The notes under the pieces: model-generated
Seen by the model: only the letters and a program-made list of their open reading frames with translations
Databases searched by the model: none
What the model was told of the DNA's origin: nothing
In this document: one piece after another, positions 39,798 through 46,980 of the stretch
How the letters are laid out: each line of letters starts with the position of its first letter
Numbering within the stretch: the stretch's first letter is position 1
Made by a program: the position numbers and the translations under genes
Assembly: GCF_001659685.2 (NCBI RefSeq)
Contig: NZ_LXYE02000036.1
Location: 37,538-101,537, forward strand
Length of the DNA: 64,000 nt
Reading direction: 5' to 3'
Origin: Labilibacter marinus
Lineage (GTDB): Bacteria > Bacteroidota > Bacteroidia > Bacteroidales > Marinilabiliaceae

Positions 39798-41774
39798 CTA
39801 TCTCATTCTTGAAGGCGCTGGCGACGGTCGTGTTGACGGCATCGAAGGCCTTGTAGTTGGTTGACTCGGACGCATCGACGGTTGCGATGGTCGTACACTT
39901 GGCTGCGAAGGCCTGTATACGGGTTGACTTGGACGAGTACTCGGTTGTGTTGGTCTAGTACTTGGCTGACTCGGTCTGGTACTTGGTTGGGTTGGTCGCG
40001 TCGACGGCCGTTCTATAGGTTGCGTTGGTCTATTACCAGGTCTTTCAATTGGATGCTCTGGCTTTGGTCGATGATGCGGCGGACGGTGCCCTGGTGGTCG
40101 ATAACCAGGAGGCCTGTAATATGGAGGTCTATGTCCATACCAAGGACGATAATACCAATGCATGTGCCAATGCCAGTGCCAATAAAACGACGAGTGATAC
40201 CAAGGCGAATAATACGGCCCCCATCCATAATAAGGATGATAATAAAAACCAAAACCATAGGTCATTGGATGATGATAATAATAATGACCATGCCAACCAC
40301 CGTACTGATAGCCTGTACCATAAACCACGGTATTCTCATCTACATACGAGCCTGTGTAACCCGACGTATATCCAGTGTAAACTTCACTCTCGGTTTGCTT
40401 ATAAATATAAACGTACTTTAAATTAAACAATGGATTACTAGCTGGAATATCCTCTACACCCACTGGCCTTTGTGTTGCAATTCTCCAAGGTCCTTGTGGC
40501 GATGATGAGTTATACCATACCGCATCTTCCACTAAATAATATCGGCTATTCCAAAGCATTACAGGGTGCGAAGTGTTCACAGCATAAGATATCTCCGTAC
40601 CCTCTATTTTCACAAATTCAGGTTTTCCATTATAACTCACTTCGGTATCTAGTAAAGTAGCTACACTTTTCTTAGTAACATAAGGCACCTGCGCATTCTT
40701 CACAGCATCTTCTGCTGCTTTAGTTCCAGGAACACTGGCTAATACCGAGTTCTTATCATGCCCCTCTGGAATTCTAGCAAAACCATCAGGTAAATTTTCT
40801 GCAGATAAAAATTCCCAATTCCCTTCTAACCTATCAGATACAAACCAACGGCCCGAGAACAGACTATAAAACTTATTTGTGGTAATATCCCTAAACAAAT
40901 CGGCATTTGTATTTTCAGCATAAATTAAATTAGCCTCTGGTATTACAATATATTCAGGCTTACCATTGGTCGAAATTAATTCCGATGGCTCACTGGTTAC
41001 GATAATTTTCGGAATAATTTTCTTTTGAACTTCCTCCTTATTCATACTTTCGTATAAATCGTTGGCATGTTCTTGCAATACTTTGGTAATTCGCTTAGGC
41101 ACCTTTTCCTGATACTCCCAACCATCCATAACTTGCTCCGAAGAAAACCACAATCCTCCACCCAACAAATAATAAATATCCTTCTTATTATCCTTGATAA
41201 CAAAGGCATTGGCGTTGGATATTTTTGTGTATCGTTTATCCAATTCTTCATAAAACGGGTTTCCATCAATAACCACTAATGCAGAAGGCAAATTAGAGTA
41301 TATAATTAATGGCGCTTCATTATTAAAAGCCATCGCTTTATCATGATTAGATATACGATTTGTATCATCTACTGAGTTTTTAGAAATTGTCGCAAAATCT
41401 TTGCGCAAAGTATGATATAATATACGTTCTACCTCCTTTAACTCATTAGCAGAAAACTCTTCTCCTAAACGAACATCGCTTACCTTCCAACTACTTGTAT
41501 TGTATGATGTGTGCGCATTCCCTTCGTTAAAATTAAAATCGGCCCAGAAAGTACCAAACCATTCGTTTGAAGTACCCTTTTCGGTGACCATAAATGCGCT
41601 TGACATTTCCAGTCTTCCATCCTCCATGGTCTTAAATTCTGGTGCAATATTCATTAATTCAATGGCAAATTCCTTTGCCGAAGTATTCTTATTTTTTTCC
41701 TCAGAAAAATTTGATGATGCAGAAACACCTAGTGTTAGCATCATAAACAGGACTATACTTAAAATCTTTTTCAT
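39798..41774 (-). CDS. Exported repeat protein with aromatic/His-rich segment and Pro-Arg-Ser tail
   Basis: A 658 aa protein with a signal peptide (MKKILSIVLFMMLTLGVSA). Residues about 150-450 hold three related units of roughly 90 aa. Each runs from a Pro-Ser/Thr-x-Leu...G(N/K)P start through an aromatic W-F-S/Y-N-S strand ending in G.W (LGGGLWFSSEQVMDGWEY, FSGRWFVSDRLEGNWEF, VEDAVWYNSSSPQGPWRI). Residues about 485-560 are very rich in Tyr, His, Trp and Gly, including WHWHWHMHWYYRPW. The last 90 residues are Pro/Arg/Ser/Thr/Gln repeats of the form RPSQPSTRPTQP. Similar proteins are, as I recall, labelled 'carbohydrate-binding family V/XII' in Bacteroidota, without proof of function. The His-rich part could bind metal. 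A terminator follows. Confidence 0.75.
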   Translation of the reverse strand: MKKILSIVLFMMLTLGVSASSNFSEEKNKNTSAKEFAIELMNIAPEFKTMEDGRLEMSSAFMVTEKGTSNEWFGTFWADFNFNEGNAHTSYNTSSWKVSDVRLGEEFSANELKEVERILYHTLRKDFATISKNSVDDTNRISNHDKAMAFNNEAPLIIYSNLPSALVVIDGNPFYEELDKRYTKISNANAFVIKDNKKDIYYLLGGGLWFSSEQVMDGWEYQEKVPKRITKVLQEHANDLYESMNKEEVQKKIIPKIIVTSEPSELISTNGKPEYIVIPEANLIYAENTNADLFRDITTNKFYSLFSGRWFVSDRLEGNWEFLSAENLPDGFARIPEGHDKNSVLASVPGTKAAEDAVKNAQVPYVTKKSVATLLDTEVSYNGKPEFVKIEGTEISYAVNTSHPVMLWNSRYYLVEDAVWYNSSSPQGPWRIATQRPVGVEDIPASNPLFNLKYVYIYKQTESEVYTGYTSGYTGSYVDENTVVYGTGYQYGGWHGHYYYHHPMTYGFGFYYHPYYGWGPYYSPWYHSSFYWHWHWHMHWYYRPWYGHRPPYYRPPGYRPPGHRPPHHRPKPEHPIERPGNRPTQPIERPSTRPTQPSTRPSQPSTRPTQPSTRPSQPVYRPSQPSVRPSQPSMRPSQPTTRPSMPSTRPSPAPSRMR

Positions 41775-41889
41775 GATACTTATTTTTAATTGTTATTACA
41801 TTACAAAAATGAGAAAACAGTTGGCCATTTGATAACCTAATTGGGTAAAGCTGTAGCCCGAAAAGGTCAAATTGTATGAAACTTGATTG

Positions 41890-41929
41890 AAACAAAAAAG
41901 CACCTAAACTTCAACCGTTTAAGTGCTTT
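41890..41929 (-). terminator. Terminator of the small gene at 41958-42191
   Basis: On the minus strand AAAGCACTTAAAC, 7-base loop, GTTTAGGTGCTTT, then TTT-G-TTT. The 13-base stem has one G-U pair and a good T tract, 29 bases past the stop of the small gene. Confidence 0.8.
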
Positions 41930-41957
41930 CGCAAATCTATTGTTTACAACAATTATC

Positions 41958-42191
41958 TTACGCTATACATGCCAGCAATTCTTTTTCTATTTGTTTTGAT
42001 TTTTCATCACCAAGAACACCTTTAACATGTATACACAAATTTTCTACGGCATTTTGCTGCTCCTTTTTATCTCCTGAAATTAAGTCAAAATATGAAGATA
42101 CTACTGAATCGGGAAATCCGTTTTCTGAAAACCGCCCCCATTCTAATAAGTATTTAACAGCTACTTTTTCTGCTTTTGTAAAATCGTTCAT
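41958..42191 (-). CDS. Small soluble protein of unknown function, 77 aa
   Basis: A 77 aa, mainly helical, slightly acidic protein (KAEKVAVKYLLEWGRF, SVVSSYFDLISGDKKEQQNAVENL, and a C-terminal CIA). I do not recognise a family. It is judged real because a strong terminator follows at the right distance and orientation and its composition is protein-like. It is convergent with nothing and lies opposite rex, 334 bases away. Confidence 0.6.
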   Translation of the reverse strand: MNDFTKAEKVAVKYLLEWGRFSENGFPDSVVSSYFDLISGDKKEQQNAVENLCIHVKGVLGDEKSKQIEKELLACIA

Positions 42192-42432
42192 CTCATTAAC
42201 TGTTAAAGAAACTGTTGAAACGTTATATCTTTCATCCAGTTTCTAATTATATCCTATCATAAACAAATGGCATGCCAAAAGCTATTTTCTCGAATATAAT
42301 AATCCACGCACCCCATACTAATAAGGACTTATAGAGAATTTTACAACAGTAGCAATTCAACACTTTTTTTATATAGAACGCTTTTAAATATTCATTTTTA
42401 GTACTTTTTAAGTAAAGTAATAAAACAGAAAA

Positions 42433-42463
42433 TTTTCTTTAATAGAAAACTTACCTAATTTTG
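42433..42463 (+). promoter_or_regulatory. Candidate promoter for rex
   Basis: TTTT (42433-42436), 19-base spacer, TAATTTTG (42456-42463), 62 bases before the rex ATG. The rest of the 334-base gap 42192-42525 shows no gene; a clear Rex operator was not found by eye. Confidence 0.55.
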
Positions 42464-42525
42464 GACGCTCTTTTATCATTTAGATTAAAAGCAGCAAATT
42501 ACTACTAACAAGGAATTTACAACTA

Positions 42526-43188
42526 ATGAGTGCAGATAGTAAAAAAAAGGAAGGGTTAGTACCTGAGCCATCGTTAAGAAGGCTACCAGTTTATTTGGCA
42601 TATCTTAAATTGGCTAGAAAAAGAAATCAAGAATTTGTTTCTTCTACGCATATAGCAAGAGATATGGGTGTTGATCCGACCCAGGTTACCAAAGATTTAT
42701 CATACACAAGTATTGTTGGAAAAACCAGAGTTGGTTACGAAGTAAATACACTGATTGATGTATTAGAAGATTTTTTAGGTTTTAGATCGCTTGATCGTGC
42801 TTACCTTTTTGGTGCTGGTAGTCTTGGAAACGCCTTATTGCATGATCATGGTTTAGATCAATACGGACTAAAAATAATTGCTGCTTTCGACGTAGACCCT
42901 AAATTAATTGGGCGAAAAATAGAAGGTGTACCTATTTATCATGTAGATGAGTTTAAAAAAATGCAGGATAACAACGTAGAAGTTGGAATCCTTACTGTAC
43001 CAGCTGAACATGCTCAAGAAGTGGCTCAGGATATGGCTGGTGGTGGCATTAAAGGCATCTGGAACTTTACACCTATTCGTATTCGCTTGGACAAAAATGT
43101 AGCTATTCAAGATACCTCCTTATATGCACACTTGGCTGTTATGTTTAACCGCATGAAACATTTTAAACCTAAGGAAACTGCTGAGTAA
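42526..43188 (+). CDS. rex: Redox-sensing transcriptional repressor Rex
   Basis: Rex represses fermentation and respiration genes and leaves DNA when NADH rises. At 220 aa it has family length. The N-terminal winged helix includes EPSLRRLPVYLAYLKLARKR and SSTHIARDMGVDPTQVTKDLSY. The NADH-binding Rossmann domain has AYLFGAGSLGNALL, AAFDVDPKLIGRKIEGVPIY, and near the end the conserved NFTPIRIRLDKNV and DTSLYAHLAVM for domain swapping. In an organism with HydE and 2-oxoacid:ferredoxin oxidoreductase, likely targets are hydrogenase and fermentation genes; this is inference. A hairpin lies on the stop codon. Confidence 0.93.
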   Translation: MSADSKKKEGLVPEPSLRRLPVYLAYLKLARKRNQEFVSSTHIARDMGVDPTQVTKDLSYTSIVGKTRVGYEVNTLIDVLEDFLGFRSLDRAYLFGAGSLGNALLHDHGLDQYGLKIIAAFDVDPKLIGRKIEGVPIYHVDEFKKMQDNNVEVGILTVPAEHAQEVAQDMAGGGIKGIWNFTPIRIRLDKNVAIQDTSLYAHLAVMFNRMKHFKPKETAE

Positions 43189-43197
43189 AATCAGCAG
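43178..43197. terminator. Hairpin at the rex/kinase convergence
   Basis: CTGCTGA-gtaaaa-TCAGCAG, a perfect 7-bp stem covering the rex stop and ending exactly where the converging kinase gene ends. There is no T tract; probable weak two-way terminator. Confidence 0.4.
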
Positions 43198-44559
43198 CTA
43201 AAAGGTAAGTGTAAATTTAGTTTCTTTATCAGGTTCCGAAAAAGCATTAATAGTACCTCCATGCAAGCGGAGTATTTGTCGTGACAAACTTAATCCTATA
43301 CCCGATCCTTGTGGCTTGGTAGTAAAGAACGGTATAAATATTCTTTCCAGCACGCTGGGCAATATACCAGGACCATTATCCACCACCTGAATAACAATTC
43401 TTCCTCTGGAGTTTAAATAGGCTCTTAACTGAATTCTACCATCTTCTTTTCCTTCAATGGCATGGATGGCATTTTTAATTAGATTAATGATGACCTGTTC
43501 AATTAAATGTTCGTCTGCAGATAACTCCAACGATTCTGGTTCAATATTCATCTCGCATTCTATACCCTTTCTACGCATTTCCTCTTCAAAAAGCGACTTT
43601 ATATTACCTAACAAGTGAGACACCTTAAAAATAGAAAAATTCGGATTTGGAATCTTTGTTAAGTTCCTATATGTATTTACAAAATGTAATAAACCATCGG
43701 TGCGCTTATGTATCGTTTTTAAGGCTCCTTCAACTTCATCTAAGGTTTCCAAATCATCCGCATTTGTACCTTGTTCCTTAAGGTTTTCAGTCACATCTTT
43801 AATCATCATTGTAACTGTAGATGATAGCGAAGATATTGGCGTAATGGAGTTCATTATTTCGTGCGTTAATACACGAATTAATTTTTGCCACGATTCCATC
43901 TCCTTTTCTTCCAACTCTTGCTGAATATTTTTGATAGAAACCAACGTAATGGTGCGGTTGTGGATTTTAAACTCTGTGGCATAAATAATCAATTGTAGTA
44001 GATTATCCTTTTCCTGAACCTTTATAAGAGTATTTTCACCATGTTTTATATTAAATAGATGTTCAACCATTTCTTGGCTAAAACCACTCAAAGCCTGTAT
44101 ATTGCTAAGGTTTCGGACTTGAAAAAGTTTTTTGGTTGCATTATTTATCAACTCAACCTTTCCATCTTTTTGGTAGGCAATTAAAGCAATACCAATATGC
44201 TGAATTACGGTTTGTAGATAATAGAAATTCTCCTCCTTCTCAGCCCTAACCTCTTGAAAATCTTTAATTACCTCATTAAAAGACTTTTTAAGTTTTTCAA
44301 AAGATGAGCCCTCTCCTTCTACCTGAAAAGTTCGGGTAAAATCAGAATATCGAATAGATTCGAGAAAATTATTTAGAATTCTATTGGTTCTATCGATATA
44401 ACTTATAAACGCAAAAATTTGAATACACACTGCACCCCCCACCAAAAACAAGGTCATGGTGAGATCCGTATTGTAAATCAAATAAAACAATAAAAATATT
44501 GTAGCAACCAAGAATAAGGTCCGAATAATAAAGTTGATTCTAAAATTTTTATAAACCAT
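43198..44559 (-). CDS. NtrY-like sensor histidine kinase
   Basis: A 453 aa membrane kinase with two transmembrane helices (about residues 10-30 and 35-55), a HAMP-like linker, a PAS domain (about 110-215), a dimerisation domain with H233 in RVLTHEIMNSITPISSL, and an ATPase domain (VIINLIKNAIHA, VVDNGPGI, GSGIGLSLSRQIL). It overlaps the response regulator gene by 11 bases, so the two are made together. The pair is of the NtrYX type common next to MacB-like ABC permeases in Bacteroidota. Confidence 0.88.
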   Translation of the reverse strand: MVYKNFRINFIIRTLFLVATIFLLFYLIYNTDLTMTLFLVGGAVCIQIFAFISYIDRTNRILNNFLESIRYSDFTRTFQVEGEGSSFEKLKKSFNEVIKDFQEVRAEKEENFYYLQTVIQHIGIALIAYQKDGKVELINNATKKLFQVRNLSNIQALSGFSQEMVEHLFNIKHGENTLIKVQEKDNLLQLIIYATEFKIHNRTITLVSIKNIQQELEEKEMESWQKLIRVLTHEIMNSITPISSLSSTVTMMIKDVTENLKEQGTNADDLETLDEVEGALKTIHKRTDGLLHFVNTYRNLTKIPNPNFSIFKVSHLLGNIKSLFEEEMRRKGIECEMNIEPESLELSADEHLIEQVIINLIKNAIHAIEGKEDGRIQLRAYLNSRGRIVIQVVDNGPGILPSVLERIFIPFFTTKPQGSGIGLSLSRQILRLHGGTINAFSEPDKETKFTLTF

Positions 44560-45922
44560 ACTTTTCCATTCTTCTATAAAGTGAAGTTCTTGTTAAGCCA
44601 AGTTCCGAAGCTGCTTTCGAAATATTACCTCTGTTCATGCGCAACACCTTTTCAATTATTGATTTTTCAACATCTTCAAGATTATACGTTTCCAATTCAA
44701 AACCATCTCCAGATACCTTTGGAGCGGTAAGCTGAAAATCTTCCTCCGTTAACATTGGTCCTTCGCTTAAAATAACAGCACGTTCTAATACATGCTGAAA
44801 TTCACGAACGTTACCAGGCCATTGATAATGCAACAATTTATTTAAGGCTCCTTTGCCAAGCTTAGCCGCCTTTTTATACTTTTTAGAAAAGTTATTTAAA
44901 AAGTGGTTGGCTAAAACAGGTACATCCTCAGGTCTATCTCGTAACGGTGGAAGCTCAATTTCAACAGTATTTAGCCTATACAATAAATCCATTCTAAACT
45001 CATCCTGACCAGCCATATCCTTTAAGGGCATATTAGTTGCACTAATCAGTCTAATATCAATAGCTTTTGGTTTATTAGCTCCTACACGAGTTACCTCTCT
45101 TCGTTCTAAAACGGTTAACAGCTTTGCCTGAAATGGCAAAGACAGGTTTCCAATCTCATCTAAAAATATAGTTCCTTGATTGGCCAGTTCAAAACGTCCT
45201 GGTCTGTCCGCTTTTGCATCTGTAAAGGCACCTTTCACATGTCCAAACAATTCACTTTCAAATAAAGTCTCACTTAGCGCTCCTAAATCAACACTTACAA
45301 AGGCCTCATTATTCCTAACAGAATTTCTATGGAGCGCTCTAGCCACCAACTCTTTTCCCGTACCGTTCTCTCCCAAAATTAAAACATTAGCATCCGTCTG
45401 CGCTACCTTTTTAATGGTACTAAATACTTTTTGCATACCAGGCGAAACACCAATAAAATCAGCAAAAGGCTGATCCATGATACTGTTCATCTCCTGCTGC
45501 TTCTCTTTTAAATCATGCACCTCATTGCGCGATTGCCTTAATTTAACTGCAGAGGAAATGGTAGCCAATATTTTTTCGTTCTGCCAAGGTTTTAATATAA
45601 AATCAGTAGCTCCAGCTTTTATGGCTCTAACTGATTTTTCAACATCTCCATATGCCGTTATAAACAATACTACTGCCGATGGGTCAATAGCCAAAATTTG
45701 CTCTAAGTACTGAAAACCTTCCTGCCCACTAATGGCATCCTTAGTAAAATTCATATCTAAAAGAATAACATCAAAGGTCTCTTTTTTTAAGATATTCTGT
45801 AAGTTAGCCGGATTGCTCTCTGTTTTAACAAGCTCTACATGAGACTTAAGAAGTAGTTTTAAGGCAAATAAAATATCCTCGTTATCATCAACAGCTAAAA
45901 TTCTTCCGTTTTTCTTTGACAT
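44549..45922 (-). CDS. Sigma-54-dependent response regulator (NtrC family)
   Basis: A 457 aa activator: receiver domain with phospho-acceptor D56 in VILLDMNF, AAA+ domain with Walker A GENGTGKELVARALH, sigma-54 contact loop GAFTDA (the sixth residue of the usual GAFTGA is kept and the fifth changed G to D), Walker B GTIFLDEIGNL, and a Fis-type HTH (NISKAASELGLTRTSLYRRMEKYGL). Divergent to the ABC genes at 46301, whose upstream region carries a -24/-12 sequence, so it likely controls them. Confidence 0.92.
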   Translation of the reverse strand: MSKKNGRILAVDDNEDILFALKLLLKSHVELVKTESNPANLQNILKKETFDVILLDMNFTKDAISGQEGFQYLEQILAIDPSAVVLFITAYGDVEKSVRAIKAGATDFILKPWQNEKILATISSAVKLRQSRNEVHDLKEKQQEMNSIMDQPFADFIGVSPGMQKVFSTIKKVAQTDANVLILGENGTGKELVARALHRNSVRNNEAFVSVDLGALSETLFESELFGHVKGAFTDAKADRPGRFELANQGTIFLDEIGNLSLPFQAKLLTVLERREVTRVGANKPKAIDIRLISATNMPLKDMAGQDEFRMDLLYRLNTVEIELPPLRDRPEDVPVLANHFLNNFSKKYKKAAKLGKGALNKLLHYQWPGNVREFQHVLERAVILSEGPMLTEEDFQLTAPKVSGDGFELETYNLEDVEKSIIEKVLRMNRGNISKAASELGLTRTSLYRRMEKYGL

Positions 45923-46079
45923 GATGTTATATGGTTTTCAGTTGTATTTAAGAAACTGTTTAAATATAAATAGAATTTAACGATAAAATGTCCATATTCG
46001 AACGCTTAAATATGATTGCTCATGAATCAAAAAGAATGCCGAATGCCTAATGTATTTGATAATAAGACATTAAGAGCGC

Positions 46080-46095
46080 TGGCATAATAAATGCT
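46080..46095 (+). promoter_or_regulatory. Candidate sigma-54 (-24/-12) promoter
   Basis: TGGCATAATAAATGCT aligns with TGGCAYR-N4-TTGCW: GG at 46081-46082 and GC at 46093-46094 are exactly spaced. It faces the ABC ATPase gene, leaving a leader of about 195 bases. The 378-base gap 45923-46300 has no gene. Confidence 0.5.
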
Positions 46096-46128
46096 TATTT
46101 TAAATTGACAATATGGTAATTGCTAGTA

Positions 46129-46141
46129 TGGCATATTGCCA
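46129..46141. promoter_or_regulatory. Palindrome TGGCATATTGCCA, possible regulator site
   Basis: Inverted repeat TGGCA-TAT-TGCCA about 35 bases past the -24/-12 element. It could be a binding site for the adjacent sigma-54 activator, though such sites are more often upstream. Confidence 0.3.
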
Positions 46142-46300
46142 CAGGGGATGATTCAACCAATTGTATAATTGATAGTTATAGTATATTAAGCAGCATTTAA
46201 GATGAGAAATACTTCATTATTTCACACTAATTGCTCATCATATTACTGTACGATTTCGAACAAGTACTGTATCGAAACCGTGCATTTTAAATAGATTATT

Positions 46301-46978
46301 ATGTTTCAGGCCATCGAAATATCGAAAACATATCGCAAGGGAGAAATTTCTTCAGTTATATTAAGTAATATAAACTTAGAAATTAATGAGGGAGAATATA
46401 TTTCTATTTTCGGACCATCTGGTTCTGGTAAAACATCATTACTAAATATTGTAGGGCTTTTGGACAGCCCTGATTCTGGTGAAGTTTTATTTCATGAAAA
46501 AAATATACTTTCATTAAATCCAAAAGAAAGATTAAACCTTAGGCGAAAAGAGATTGGTTATATTTTTTCTGATGCTAATTTAATTGAAGAATTAACTGTG
46601 GCGGAAAATGTAGAATTACCATTGCTCTATCAAAAAATTAAAAAGAAGGATCGACAGGAGCAAGTGAGCGCTATTTTAGGCGAGATGAATTTGCTGCATA
46701 AAAAAAAAGAATACCCTCAAAACTTAACTTCTTTACAACAACAAAAAACGGCTATTGCTCGGGCTTTAGTTATAAACCCTTCATTAATTTTAGCGGACGA
46801 ACCAACAGGCAACCTTAACTCTACAGAAGGAAACGAAATACTGGACTTACTAAGTAAGATCAACGATAATGGTACTTCTATATTTTTGTTCTCGCATGAA
46901 AAAAGAATTGCTGAGAGAGCGCGTAAGACTGTTCAGCTATTTGACGGACATTTATTGTTAGACAGTAGTTTAAAATAA
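46301..46978 (+). CDS. ABC transporter ATP-binding protein, MacB/LolD type, with altered motifs
   Basis: A 225 aa ATPase with Walker A GPSGSGKTS (residues 38-46) and Walker B LILADEPTG (162-170). Two catalytic loops are unusual: the Q-loop position is Ser (IGYIFSDANLIEEL; usually FQ) at residue 90, and the signature loop reads LTSLQQQ (142-148) instead of LSGGQ. The switch His is present in LFSHEKR. It may hydrolyse ATP slowly or rely on a partner subunit. It ends two bases before the permease gene, so they form one unit. Confidence 0.88.
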   Translation: MFQAIEISKTYRKGEISSVILSNINLEINEGEYISIFGPSGSGKTSLLNIVGLLDSPDSGEVLFHEKNILSLNPKERLNLRRKEIGYIFSDANLIEELTVAENVELPLLYQKIKKKDRQEQVSAILGEMNLLHKKKEYPQNLTSLQQQKTAIARALVINPSLILADEPTGNLNSTEGNEILDLLSKINDNGTSIFLFSHEKRIAERARKTVQLFDGHLLLDSSLK

Positions 46979-46980
46979 GT

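Noticed and set aside
39800..40010. Possible CRISPR or tandem DNA repeat
   Set aside because: The repeats are in phase with the RPSQPSTRPTQP coding pattern, are of irregular length, and lack unique spacers.
39861..40426. Long plus-strand frames (up to 186 aa) opposite the end of the 658 aa protein gene
   Set aside because: They are by-products of the repetitive Pro/Arg/Ser and Tyr/His coding sequence on the other strand, with no start signal or sensible composition.
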